DNA from: Toxonevra muliebris
Taxonomy: Eukaryota > Arthropoda > Insecta > Diptera > Pallopteridae
Direction of reading: 5' to 3'
DNA: 64,000 nt
NCBI GenBank assembly: GCA_963691655.1
Contig: OY829328.1
Coordinates: 75,210,400-75,274,399, forward strand
Both the position numbers and the translations under genes were made by a program. This document shows positions 20,291 through 31,478 of this stretch, piece after piece. The notes under the pieces were generated by a model. The model saw nothing but the letters and a program-made list of their open reading frames with translations, had not been told where the DNA came from and searched no databases. Positions within the stretch are counted from its first letter, which is position 1; the number at the start of each line of letters is the position of its first letter.

Positions 20291-20643
20291 AAAAACATTC
20301 GTCGATGAATTCGCCTTTGCTGTATTTGTTATCATAACATACCAAGTTCTCAGTACAAAATGAGAGCAACTCTGGCAAGAACAACACGAACAACACTCTC
20401 TCTCTCTCTCTCTCGTTCTCATATTTATGTATGTATTTGTACTAAAAGAATTTCTTACAAAAAAAAAAAAAAAACACGATTAGTAACAGTAAATTCCTCT
20501 GAAATCAATTACTCGCTAATTTGAGATGAGATTGAGAGAACTGACGTCGCTACCCGATTCACATGTAAAAAATTTATTCATATGAAAAAAGTCTGATCAC
20601 GATGTTGGCTCTCTCACTGTCCGCATTTAATGAGACTCTCTGC

Positions 20644-21892
20644 CACGGTTGCCACTTTGGTCCTTTTGGACCAAAAGTGGTCCTTTTATTTTCGTTTGGT
20701 CCGCTGGTCCTTTTTTTTCTGAATTGGTCCTTTTTCAAAAATATTAAGTAATTAACTTTCATATGTAATGTATGAGTCACTCTGTGACTAAAAAATGTGA
20801 TGTTAAAAAAATCAGTGTAAGAAAGTTGTAGTAATGAAAGTAGGCAACACTGTCGATAATATTCGATTACTGATTTTTTCCCATCCCTAGAGGAGAATCA
20901 GTTGCGTTTGTGATTTACCATGGAAAAGTAAGATATAAAATGATATCAATAAATTTTTGCCACTTATTTAATTTTTTCGTTGTTTTTTTGGTCTGACATT
21001 GGGAGGGAGGACTTAAAAAATTTATCCATTATAACTCCTAACAAAGTTTTATCTGAAACCGAAGTTTCAATAATGCCTGTAATAAACAATTTTTCACATT
21101 TAATTCAATGTGATGTTGACATAATAATAACACAATGGAAACTTTTAAGACTTTCAAACAGTGACCTCAGAACCGATATGGATGTTTGCTTTTTTTGGGA
21201 AAAAGATAGTTTACTTAAAAATGGAATGAATGAAAAATGCTTTAAAGAATTGACGGATTTTGTATTTGATTTAATGTGCCTACCTCATAGTTCAGCAGCT
21301 GCTGAACGCAAATTTTTCGAATTATCATTAATAAAGACTAAACTTAGAAATAAATTGGAGTTCAGTACAATAAATAACATGATGTTATCAAAAGAACTTT
21401 GTTTAAAAAACCCTGAACCCAATTTAGTTTGGTCGGCAAAAGAGTTAAATTAATATATATTTACTTATGTATAAAAATCGCTTAAAATATGAAATATTGC
21501 AATATATTTTTTTAGAATTTTTTTACTACGTACAAAACTGGGTACATCGAAGAACATTTTCAGGACACGTTAAATAAGTCGAGTATTTCGAAAAATCCAA
21601 AAATAATAGTGGAAAGTAATAAAAAAGCTGTGAAACAACTTTGACTATAAAATTTTTAAGAATCTTTTGATTTTTCTAAATTTCGGGGCTTTCAAGACAC
21701 AACTTTTTTTTTCTTTCATATCTGATTTCAAAAATGACTTTACATTTGTATTCATCTATAAAAGAATATACTTTCTGCCCTGTTATTTTTTGATTTGTCG
21801 ACATAATCGATTTATTTATCGTGTCCCAAAAATGTTCTTCTTTGTATCTGAATTGCTAACCATTTTGCTAAAATTTTGGTGTGGCAACCGTG
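20644..21892. mobile_element. hAT element hAT-2, rearranged
   Basis: Ends CACGGTTGCCACTT... (20644) and GGTGTGGCAACCGTG (21878-21892). Flanking 8-mers CTCTCTGC (20636-20643) and CTCTCTTC (21893-21900) match at 7 of 8. The left 120 bp carry repeated GGTCC motifs and match, inverted, the right end of hAT-3. The right ~200 bp match, inverted, the region at 24104-24230 of hAT-3. The transposase C-terminus inside points away from the end where it should stop, so the interior is scrambled or mosaic. Confidence 0.75.
20980..21453 (+). pseudogene. hAT transposase C-terminal part
   Basis: 157 open codons. The C-terminal half holds the hAT dimerisation (hATC) signature: LTDFVFDLMCLPHSSAAAER followed by KFF...LIKTKLRNKL, where the conserved SSAAxER and IKTKLRN blocks are clear. 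The RNase-H-like catalytic core and the BED finger are missing. The start is arbitrary, because the frame is open upstream of the ATG for only a few codons. It lies inside hAT-2, reading inward from the GGTCC-rich end. In hAT-3 that end lies downstream of the gene, so the orientation here is opposite to expectation. A further reading fragment in plus orientation (YIEEHFQDTLNKSSISKNPK, about 21540-21600) may belong to the same protein. Non-functional. Confidence 0.75.
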
Positions 21893-21900
21893 CTCTCTTC

Positions 21901-23548
21901 TCTCATATTTAAAAGGAACCTAAAAAGTTTCTAAAGAATCAACCCATGAGAAGCAATAACATATTGCAGAACTTACTGAAAGTAAAATCAAAGTATTTAT
22001 TTCATTTTTTAGCTAACATTATACGAATTCTGAACATTGATGTTTCCAATTTCCAATTTATAATTATACATACATACATATGTGCGAATTCAAATTCAGT
22101 TTTTAATTTGAAATAATTCAAATCGGATTTTTTTGAATAAAAAATTATCAAGGTTTGTCTTTAATATTAAAAAGAAAATATTATATCTGAGGTGAAACCT
22201 TAAAACCCAAAATGTTTCATCATATATTTTTGATTATAAATATTAAATTGTTGAGAATTTTTAAATAATTTTTAAAATTATATATCTTTTCAAAAATGAT
22301 CTTTGATTTGAGCATAGTATCTTTTGAAACAATGCGATAGTTTCTTTAATATTTCTATTGAAATATTTCTGTTAAACTTGGCTGACAAAAAAATAAGCAT
22401 AAGCTGTTATACCTTTTTACCATAGATATTTCCTCTACATAGTTTAATTTTTACCATGTCCCTCATTTATTAAAAGACTATCATAAGTCAAGAAATACAA
22501 ATATTGAGTTAATGATGCAGCATTATTTCATATTAATAACTTGTATACTCTGCGCGTGAGAATTATAAGATTTCTTCTTTTTTCTGCAAAATGGGTGTCT
22601 CAATTGACTTTAAACGCGTTTTCTGCAAAATCGTTTGTTAGTTTGTTTGTTTTTTTCGTTATTGGATCCATTTTTGCTCTTCACATTGTTCGACGATCCG
22701 ACGATAAAGTCAAAAGAAAAATTTCAATGTCCAATAATTCCCAATATAATAAAGATAACTCAGCAATTCTGTTTCAGATAAATAAGTTAGACTATTGATA
22801 ATAGTTGTGGACAAGAATTACATTGTTGTATTACAGCTATATATTTTATTATTAATTATAACTAGTCGGTAAGGCCCCAGTAACTGGGGCTTTTTTTTTG
22901 CTCAAAAAATCTCTTTATGAAAAAACAAATATCAAAAGAGAACCAAACTTATCGTTGGTGTTTGTTTTGTTGTTTGTGTATGCAGATAATTCGTTAGATA
23001 ATTCTGAGAAATGCCGTTACTCATGTCTTCTCTCTCTCTCTCTCTCTTTCATTTGTTATTTACTACCGCTTAAGCAATGATTTTTATAACGATCCAACGA
23101 ATCTAATGCTTTGTTCAATGAGTGAATTTTAAAAAACTTCCGACGCTACTATTTTGGAATTGGCTTGACCGATTTTAAATTTTTGGCTAACCTACTCGTC
23201 AAGCTCTTTAAATTAATATATAATATGATTGTGTAGCAGTTCTGGATCTTCTGGAATAAAAATTTAATTACACTAATTAATGTATAAGATTTCAAATTTA
23301 TCAAAATTATATTTTATGGGCTTGATCTCATATGATGACTATGATCTCATATAAACATAGAACTATTGACAAAAATAAAATTAATATCCGTGTTTTTGTT
23401 GTTGCATATAAATTTTCGCATAGAAATGATGTGAGCATAAATTGAAGAGAAGAGCGAACGACTGAAAGCGCTCTACTTTTCAAACTCTATTTTTAGTCGT
23501 GTTATTATTGTTGTTGCATAAAAATGATGTGAGCACAGACCAAAAAGA

Positions 23549-23579
<31 letters not shown>

Positions 23580-23645
23580 ATGACAAGTACACCAAGCAAC
23601 CGCATTTAATCGCATTGGTATTGGTGTATATAAAATATAAGAGTA
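21901..23645. other. No gene seen
   Basis: AT-rich. The only structured feature is the hairpin at 22874-22899; CT microsatellites lie at 23027-23050 and GA at 23550-23580. The 85-codon frame at 22541 has no recognisable domain. Confidence 0.6.
22874..22899 (+). other. Short perfect GC hairpin followed by T9
   Basis: GCCCCAG-TAA-CTGGGGC (7-bp stem, 3-nt loop) directly followed by nine T. It looks like a bacterial intrinsic terminator or the 3' end of a Pol III RNA, but no A/B box or other promoter is seen upstream. In a fly genome it is probably chance or a relic. Confidence 0.3.
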
Positions 23646-23814
23646 CAGAGAGTCACGGTTGCCACATCAAAATTTTTTTTGGGGCCAAAAACAAAAGCAA
23701 AAAGGACCAAAATGGAAAAAAATGGAAAAAAATGGACCAAATTTTTTTTTAATTATTTTGTTTATTTAACAAGTAAGTTGCTAGAGAATACATTCATATA
23801 TCATATCAAACTAA

Positions 23815-24085
23815 AACAAAAAAACATAAAAAAAGTGCTCAGAAATTCATATAGCACATATGTAATGAAAGGTATATAAAAATTACTTATAATATTTTAA
23901 GTGATTATTATATAGTACAAACATAAGTATATCACATTATATATTAGCAGAAAAAACAAAAAAAGAAGTGCTTACAAGTTCATATAGCATATATGTATTA
24001 AAAAGTGTGTAAAATGTGAAAACTACTTATAATATTTTAAGAGATTGTTATATAGTAAAAACATATATCACATTACACAATATCA
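23815..24085 (+). repeat. Imperfect tandem duplication inside hAT-3
   Basis: Two copies of about 140 bp share TTCATATAGCA-ATATGTA, ACTTATAATATTTTAAG and GATTGTTATATAGTA-AAACATA. Non-coding. Confidence 0.65.
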
Positions 24086-24103
24086 AAAACAACAACAAAA
24101 AAA

Positions 24104-24262
24104 ATGTTTAGCAATTCAGATACAAAGAACATTTTTGGGACTGGAAATAAATCAAGTATATCGACAAATCAAAAAATAACAAGGCAGAAAGTATATTCTT
24201 TTATAGATGAATACAAATGTAAAGTCATTTTTGAATTTGAATTTAGAAAAAAACGGTATTCA
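24104..24262 (+). pseudogene. hAT transposase N-terminal remnant
   Basis: The frame starts MFSNSDTKNIFGTGNKSSIS and continues STNQKITRQKVYSFIDEYKC. The same sequence, inverted and with more damage, ends hAT-2 at about 21690-21870, so it belongs to the shared hAT family rather than to the copia remnant that follows. No BED-finger cysteines are visible. After about residue 50 the frame runs into the copia-like sequence, so this is a short relic. Confidence 0.5.
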
Positions 24263-24276
24263 AAACCAAAAAACAG

Positions 24277-24680
24277 TGCCATATACTCCTCAACAGAATG
24301 GCGTTGCTAAATCTTTACTGAGTAGTACTCAGTAGTATCGAAACCAAAGTAGATTTCGTCAGCAACTTAGATGCTCTTACATCGACCGGGTCTGTGTTTA
24401 CATCTTTATCAGAAGCATGCAAGGACTTGGTGTGACTTCGGCGAATTTTGAGTGGATTTAATCAACAAATGAGCGCATCAAAGTTGTACGAAGACAAAGT
24501 TGCTTGAGACCGATTGAAGGAGAGAAGTTTTCAGGTTTCTGGCCAATAAAAGCACAAAAACACGCGAGTTTGTTTTCAAAAGGACTAAGTAGATAAAAAG
24601 TTGCAATTACTGTCCGACCGAAAACATGATGGCAGACTTACTGATGAAGCCATTGCCAGCAAGGCGGATTCAATTAGGCA
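24277..24680 (+). pseudogene. Ty1/copia polyprotein remnant, mostly deleted
   Basis: Two diagnostic pieces lie in order on the plus strand. VPYTPQQNGVA at 24277-24309 is the end of the integrase catalytic core (PQQNGVAE motif). YCPTENMMADLLMKPLPARR at 24608-24667 is the extreme C-terminus of the RNase H region of copia-type Pol. Only about 300 bp separate them where more than 2 kb are expected, so integrase end, reverse transcriptase and most of RNase H are deleted. The residual sequence between is frameshifted. No LTR is recognisable on either side. It sits inside hAT-3. Confidence 0.7.
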
Positions 24681-24731
24681 GGTGTATTGAAAAAAAGTTA
24701 TTTTATTGTTTTCAAATTATTGGTAAATGTT

Positions 24732-25185
24732 CAGATTACACTTCTGATTGGGATTAAAAATCACTTTTTGACTCAAATTTTGTTAATATGAATTGGGGCG
24801 TGCCGCCCTTTCCCGGTTCGGGTTCTTGTCGCTAAAATTTTTTCAAAAAATAGTACAAATAACTAAAAAAAAAAGATATGAATAAAAATGAATACATCAT
24901 GCATAAATTGCACTTGTGTCGCCCAAATTAAAAGGTCTAGGTATTTGTATTCAAATCACATTTAAAAAAAAGTAAAAATTCGCGCGAAATAAAACCGAAA
25001 TGGCCACCGAATTTAGTGCGTCATGTATCCATTTAGTTTCTTTTATTTGTTATTTTACTATTTATTGAATACATTTTAATGCCAAAAATCCGTTTTTCGG
25101 GAAGGGCCTGCTCTCCCTAATTCAAATAAACAAAATTTGGGTCAAAAAAGTGATTTTTAAAAAAATTCTCATCAAGTGTGTTCTG
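24732..25185. mobile_element. Nested inverted-repeat element, about 80-bp arms
   Basis: Left arm CAGATTACACTTCTGATTGG (24732) and right arm, read inverted from 25185, CAGAACACACTTGATGAG. They continue to match through AAAAATCACTTTTTGA and CAAATTTTGTT to CCCTTTCCCG/CGGGAAGGGC. No frame inside. No target duplication is clear. It lies between the copia remnant and the right end of hAT-3. Confidence 0.6.
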
Positions 25186-25483
25186 AAAAATTCCAAATAA
25201 TTTTACTGCATTGAATAAAGACACTAGTTTGTTTAATATAACCTTTCATTACTACAACTTTCTTATGAAAGTTAATTACTTAATATTTTTGAAAAAGGAC
25301 CAATTCAGGAAAAAAAGGACCAGCGGACCAAACGAAAATAAAAGGACCACTTTTGGTCCAAAAGGACCAAAGTGGCAACCGTGCAGAGAGCTAAGAAGAG
25401 AGGGAGAACAAATTAAGGTTTGTTGTTGCTGGCATAGCACAAACCAAGTAACTGCACATTTGGTTGAATTGTTGTTGATATTT

Positions 25484-25745
25484 CTGTGGCAATAAGGAAT
25501 AACAGCTAAACTCAAAAGTCGAATAAAAACCTGTTGCGTATTTTTCATTATAAAACTCAAAATATTGAAAGCTCTTAAATATTTATTAGAGTTTAATTAA
25601 TAAAAAACTATAGAAACTGAAATTATATTACAATAAATTGCAAAAAATTTTCAGAAACTTTCATAATTTTGGGATTTATAATAAAAAATACGCAGCAGGT
25701 TTTTATTCGACTTTTGAGTTTAGCTGTCATTCCTTATTGCCACAG
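25484..25745. mobile_element. Foldback element, about 75-bp arms
   Basis: CTGTGGCAATAAGGAATAAC at 25484 mirrors the right end ATTCCTTATTGCCACAG (to 25745). The arms go on through GCTAAACTCAAAAGTCGAAT and AAAAACCTG-TGCGTATTTTT, about 75 bp with few mismatches. 262 bp in all, non-coding. Confidence 0.7.
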
Positions 25746-25759
25746 ATTTAACCCACCTA

Positions 25760-25886
25760 TACTTGATTTTCACTATGTTACATTCCCTGTCAAAGAGAGA
25801 GAGAGAGAGACAAAGAATTTCCTATATGAAATTTGCCAACATGCTGGCAAATTTGATTGAATTTGACATAGTGAAACTCAGGCATT
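25760..25886. mobile_element. MITE family M, copy 2
   Basis: TTTTCACTATGTTACATTCC at the left mirrors GAATTTGACATAGTGAAA at the right. Contains a GA tract and the CAACATGCTGGCAAATTTGA block shared with other copies. Confidence 0.6.
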
Positions 25887-25891
25887 AGACA

Positions 25892-27316
25892 CGAAGATCT
25901 GCTATTTGATCTAAAAATCAGAAAATTTGCACATATGCCAATAAAATGCCATTAAACACGGATATGCAATAAAATCTGAGGTAAAGTGACTCATCTGGCC
26001 GTCAGATTATGTCATTGTTACGGTGTGTATCACAATTTTTGTCACAAAGTTTGTCCAATACTTACTTGTGTGTTGGACAAATGTGTGAAAAGCTTAAATA
26101 TGATATGAGTAGCAAACAAGAATGGAAGAGAGAGAGAGAGAGAGAAAAGAATCTTAGACTTACCAAGAGCTCATAAATTTACATATCAGAATTATTCCAA
26201 AATTTTTAATATTAGCTCACAGTTTTTCCCTTATATAAAATTGTCCTAAACGATTTTAACGACTATAGAATGATCAGTAACAATATTAATTTAAATATGT
26301 TTCTTTATCCATTATCTCCCCAAACCATTTTCAAAATTACAAAAAGTTCAAAAATAGTATTAACTCTTTAACTTCAAAGTTTTTGTAAATTTTCGAAGCC
26401 TTTGGTGGTTTTTCCCTGAATTTTCATTTACATGAATTTTATACAAAAAGCTTAAATCTTTTATTCCACACTTCTCCACACACTCATTTAAGTAGATCAA
26501 TTAGAACTTTGTTAAGGAAACAATCGTTAAAGGAAAATAATTGTATTAATATTGAGGATATTAAAAGGACATATTCTCCTCATCAAATCATCGTCATCAA
26601 CATCCTCTTCATCACTATCAAACGCAATCCTCGTTATCCTCATCAACTTTACAACAACGTTCGTTCTTATTGCACATTAGCTAACCGTTTTTTTTTTTTC
26701 ATTAATTTTTTTTTTTTTATATATAATTTAATTGTCTGTCCATCACTGGTCCGCCGCCGACGTCAATTCATTATCGTCCCCATCCACAAATATTGCATGA
26801 ATGTGTTACGCCATTGCAACACAAACTAATACAATAACGAGCAGCAAGCAATGAACGGAAAGTAGAAGAAAAAAGCAACAAAGTATTTCCGTTGCCCGTT
26901 GCCGTTTGTCCTTTAATTTTATTGTAGTAAATTGCTTAATTTACACTTGAATGAGCTTCATTTCTAATTCAATTCAACTGAACACTGAACTCATTTCTTT
27001 TGATTTCACTTTCAATTACATTTGGATTTTATTTTATTTAATTTTTATATTTTTTATTTGTTCTGTTTTTTTTTTTTTCAATTTTTTTTTATTTTTTTAT
27101 TTGCTTCCTTTTGTTCTTACGTCTTGCATTTTTCTAATGGCTCAAGGAAGCTAAACTCATTTTAAGTGTTAATAATTGTTTAAGATTTTAAAGGAAATTC
27201 GTGAGTTTAACGATTTAAGATTTTACGGATCTTTTAAGTAATTTAAACTTTCAGTCTAATTATTGAAACGAGTTTTAAGTATTAAGTGTAGTGAGCTTTA
27301 AGCTCTTACATATGAG
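25892..27316. other. No gene seen
   Basis: AT-rich. GA tract at 26128-26145 and T runs near 26690 and 27070. Frames are low-complexity. Confidence 0.6.
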
Positions 27317-27330
27317 AAGCTTAAAAGCTC

Positions 27331-30309
27331 TTTTGCCTGTGGGAATAAAATTTCTGGTTCGGAGATGTGTTTTTTTTTCTTTTCTACTGAAAAGCTAAAA
27401 GAAGATTGGACGGTATCAGAGAGACCATCGCTGCCGGATCACTGTTTGATAACGTTCATTCTCCGTGGCAGATCCTTCACACCTTCCATCTTTAGAAACC
27501 CTAGGAGAACAAAATGGGATAAGTTTGTTAGGTTGTCAGTTCGTAAATTATTTGGTAGCAAATTTCACTGCCGAATTAGATGAGGAAGTTTATTCATTAG
27601 AGAAGGTCTTAAATGTAGCTTTCAAGAAATCCACACCAATCAGTGTCATTAAAAACAAATCCCCGGCCTGGTGGACCGGGGAGCTAAGGAGACTCAGAAC
27701 TAAGGTCAGGGCTGTATTTAATGAATGCTACTTGACTGAAAATCAGCAGCTATATAATGATATACGGAAAGAATACAAGAAAGCAAGAATTAGGAAAGCA
27801 AAGGCAGAATCTTGGTAATCCTATTGCGGATCTATAGAAAACACTAGGAAATCAGCAAGACTGAGTAAGATACTGTCGTCCAAAGAATACTCCAACCCAA
27901 CCTTCATTAGAAGTAAGGACGAAGGGTGGACAACTGCTGCATAGGAAACACTAGAGACTTAAGTAAAATGCCACTTTCCCGATTGCAGGTCCTACAAAGA
28001 ACCTGAAGCTGGCGAACGGCAAATACCCTTCTTGGAAGAGGTAGAAGAGAAGAGCTTTTGAAGAATATTCAAAGCAGGCTAACAAACATTTTCAAAGCCT
28101 GCTTATGCCTAACCTACGTCCCGGAAAGTTGGAGGAAGGTTAAGGCGGGTAAGAAAAATCATGAAGCAGCCAAGGACTTCAGATCAATTAATCTAACCCC
28201 TTTCCTACTGAAAACTCTGGAATGACTATTGGACATACACATCAGATCGGCAACGAGTGGCCAATTACTCTCGAAGGCGCAACATGCCTACATGAGGGGT
28301 AAATTCACGGAAACAGCCCTCCACATCAGAAACAATATACTATAGCAGCCTTCCTAGACATCGAAGGTGCTTTCAACAATATATCAGTAGAAGCTATATA
28401 CGAATCATTGGTAAAAGTCGGAGTCAAAAATTGCGTGAGCCATTGGATTCGATGCATGCTACAAAATGGAATTATACAGGCAGCTAACGGAAGCGCCACT
28501 GTTACTCAAATTGCAAGCAGAGGGACCACACAGGGCGGGGTCCTATCTCCACTATTCTACTGAAACTCAACAGAGGTGGAGTAAAAGTACTCGCGTACGC
28601 AGATGACGTTGTGATTTTGACAATAGGACCGTTCGTAACAACAATAAGTGAACTATTGGAAAGAGCGTTGGGCAAACTAAACGCATGGGCCACGAGAAGT
28701 GAACTAAGTTTAAACACCAGCAAAACGCAGCTGATGTTGTTTATAACAAAAACTAAAATTCCGCAGTATAAACTACCATCGCTGAATGGTACTGAGATTC
28801 CGTTATCAGATAGAGCTACGTATCTAGGAGTGGTACTAGATCCAAAGCTCAACTGGAAATATAACGTGGAAAAGCGAGTAGAAAAGGCCTATATAGCTTA
28901 TTATACTTGCAAAAGGAACATCAGTAGGAATAGGGGCCTAAAGCCCAAACTAGCGCTCTGGATGTGCACGGCCATAATAAGGTCAATTGTAACTTACGGA
29001 GCGCTGGTATGGTGGCCTGCTCTAAATAAACAATATAATGTCAGAAAACTAAATTGTCTCCAACGTGCAGCGTGTGCAAGCATAACGGGAGTAATAAGAT
29101 CATGCCTCAAGCGGAGGCACTGAATGTCATCCTAAATCTATTACCAATTGACATCCAATTAAGACTAACAGCAGCGAACACAGCCACCAGATTGAGAGTA
29201 GGAGGCGTGTGGAACGCCAGGCCGTTTGGTCACAGTAAAATCCTTGAAAGCCAAGAGCAAAATGGCAAAGTATCAGACTATATCACTCCAGAGCTGGACT
29301 TCCGAAAGAAATTCGAAGTTAAAATTCCCACACAGAAGGAATGGACAAGAGGTCTCGTAATCGAGGAAAACTCAGCCAAAATCTATACCGATGGATCCAA
29401 GATGGATGAAGGTGTAGATGCGGGGGTGTTTTCTGAGGATCTGGAGGCCTCTAAATCCTTCATATTAGAGAACTTAGCTAGCATCTACAAAGCAGAGGCC
29501 CTCGAGATAAGGAAAGCATGCAAAATAATCAGGAAGCATCCACGTAAACTATCGAAGGCATGTATACTTTCCGATAGTCAAGCAGCCCTTTTAGCAATCA
29601 ACTCACCAATAACCAACTTTAAGATCATAAAACAATGAAAAGACGAATTGAGCTCACTGGAGTGTATAATGCGGATGGGCCTCGTCTGGGTACCTGGATA
29701 CAGGAACATAGAAGGAAACGAGGAAGCGGACGCATTATCAAGGAGATTGGCTTCCCAACAGCGAATCTGAGATGGTAGCTGTGGGTAGCCCGCTCAGCGC
29801 CCTTAAGAGAGAACTCTATTTGCATTACAAAACTCAGGCAGAGACCAGATGGAATAATACTGGTTCCGGCAAAATAACCAAACAAACTTGGCCCAGATAC
29901 GACAAATTAAGAACCGGCGAATTGCTGAAAAGGCGAAAGACTCACATCTTCAGAATTACTTCAACCGTAAGAGGCCATTGGCCGATGGGGGACCACGCCG
30001 AGAAAATGGGATGGCCCCATAACGGCAGATGCCGTAATTGCAACCAGGATGGTTCCAAAGAAACGGTTTTCCATTATCTATGTGAGTGCCCAAGTTTAGG
30101 GGCACTGAGACACAGAACGATGGGAAAGTTCGTCATGAACAACCAAAGCGAGTTCGCAAAAATAAAATTAGAGGACATCAACAGGTTTATCAACAAATCA
30201 AGATGGTTTGAATACACCACAGATCAAGTGGTTCTAATAGTGGTGTACCAAAATGGCGCCTGGCACCTCAACCAACCAACCAACTGCCAAGCTTTATGCT
30301 TTTACAGGA
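27331..30309 (+). mobile_element. LINE on + strand, decayed, with all ORF2 domain remnants
   Basis: Remnants follow the LINE order: endonuclease end (about 27400-27460), linker, reverse transcriptase (27980-29130), RNase H (29380-29640), zinc knuckle (30030-30110). A 14-bp repeat AAGCTTAAAAGCTC lies at 27317-27330 and 30310-30323 and may be the target duplication, though similar AGCTTTAAGCTC motifs occur nearby. RNase H suggests an I/R1/LOA-type lineage. No clear poly-A tail remains. Confidence 0.75.
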
Positions 30310-30317
30310 AAGCTTAA
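27390..30317 (+). pseudogene. LINE ORF2 (endonuclease, RT, RNase H, zinc knuckle)
   Basis: In order: LKEDWTVSERPSLPDHCLIT (end of the apurinic-type endonuclease, SDH motif changed to PDH), then after a frameshift KNKSPAWWTGELRRLRTKVR. RT follows with FRSINLTPFLLKTLE (a TGA follows), QHAYMRGKFTETALH, AFLDIEGAFNNI (first catalytic D), TTQGGVLSPLF then a stop, and VLAYADDVVI at 28590-28613 (catalytic DD). RNase H reads IYTDGSKMDEGVDAGVF and ILSDSQAALLAI, with the later VPGHxxxxGNE region recognisable as VWVPGYRNIEGNEEAD (about 29680-29735). The C-terminal knuckle is CRNCNQDGSKETVFHYLCEC. At least four frameshifts and several stops. Inactive. Confidence 0.82.
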
Positions 30318-30323
30318 AAGCTC

Positions 30324-31476
30324 ATTTGACCGTGTTTCGGGAACTGCTCATCACTGGTTGAAGAACTCGTTTAATTTCTGCCTGACTGAGAAAATTGAGG
30401 GGGAATAAAAATGCAACGAGCTTTAAGCTTTATCATTTGAAGAACTTAATAGCTCATTTTTTGGTAAAAATATAATTTTTTACAATAATTATTAAAATTA
30501 TTAGGCTTTGAACGAACAATGATGCCAGAACAATATCAAAAAGTTCATAGAACTAGCAAATCTGACGATCGTTTCGGAACCAGCTACGGTTCCTCATCAG
30601 CGACCTCTGTCTCTTTTTCACCCCTGGTTTGGTGATATATTTTTTTTGAAGTCATAGAAACTATCAATAATTTATTTTTACTGATTTATTTACTGATTTT
30701 TTTCTAACTAAGAAACCTAAAAGAAACGTAACAAGTTTTAAGCGAAAATTAATTAAAATATATTTTTCCTTGTCATAACTATCATTAACTATTTTTCCCA
30801 GCTACTAACTTTTAACGTAATTATTTTCTCAAAAAAAAAAAAAAAGTAAGAAATATTTTTGTTATCTTAATTGGTACACGAACGTCATGTTCTACGTTTA
30901 CTTACCAATTTCTGACCATACCATGAAGCCAACCCATATACCACAACGTATGATTAACCACTCAGTCTCGCCACCAGCAACTAAAAATGTTGAAACTTTT
31001 TTACAAATCAATTGCCATGTCAATTAAAGAAAATATTTTATTTTTGTTTTTTTTTTAATTTATTTTATTTTTTTTTTGCAATGTGTTTCCAGTAATAGTT
31101 TGCTGAACATATGTACATATTTATATATATATGCTGTCTACAAAATTTTAATTAATTAAATGTGTATAGCTGCAACTAACAGCTTTTAATGCATCTCCAT
31201 GAAAATACATTGTGGTAATTTTTGATTGCATTTTGGTAATTAGTTAGCTGTAAGTAATATTTACTTTTACATAGAAACATGAAACATTTACATGTATCAA
31301 TATTAGTTTATGTGTAGTTTACTAAAGCTAATTAGACAATTTAAAAAAAAACATAGATTTCCGCATTATGTGCTAGCTTAAATATAGTTTTAGGGATATT
31401 TTTTGAAGAGAAAACATTTTTACATACTAATTAAAACATACAACTTAAATTACGTTATTTCATAAGCTGTTAATCA
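30324..31476. other. Non-coding except the hammerhead-like motif
   Basis: AT-rich sequence with AGCTTTAAGCTC-type short repeats at the left. The only structured feature is at 30558-30606. Confidence 0.6.
30558..30606 (-). ncRNA. Hammerhead-ribozyme-like motif, copy 1
   Basis: Read on the minus strand: CTGATGA core (30594-30600), stem II GGAACC-GTAGCT-GGTTCC (6 perfect pairs, 6-nt loop), GAAA, then stem III as the short palindrome ACGATCGT, and the cleavage triplet GTC (30564-30566). Stem I would be AGGTCG with AGATTT: the first pair is mismatched, two are G-U. These are all invariant positions of the hammerhead core. Such short-stem-III hammerheads occur in Penelope-like retroelements and retrozymes and usually act as dimers. 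No reverse transcriptase of Penelope type is seen nearby. Activity is inference. Confidence 0.6.
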
Positions 31477-31478
31477 AA

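Larger units (their letters stand above)
23654..25383 (+). mobile_element. hAT element hAT-3 with nested insertions
   Basis: Ends CACGGTTGCCAC (23654) and AAAGTGGCAACCGTG (right, to 25383). Flanking 8-mers CAGAGAGT (23646-23653) and CAGAGAGC (25384-25391) match at 7 of 8. The right 130 bp carry repeated GGACC motifs shared with hAT-2. Inside are a local tandem duplication, a transposase N-terminal remnant, a Ty1/copia remnant (24277-24680) and a smaller inverted-repeat element (24732-25185). Confidence 0.78.

Noticed and set aside
20644..25383. One 4.7-kb element with 130-bp terminal inverted repeats (GGTCC-rich ends)
   Set aside because: Flanking 8-mers pair 20644 with 21892 (CTCTCTGC/CTCTCTTC) and 23654 with 25383 (CAGAGAGT/CAGAGAGC), giving two separate hAT elements in opposite orientation.
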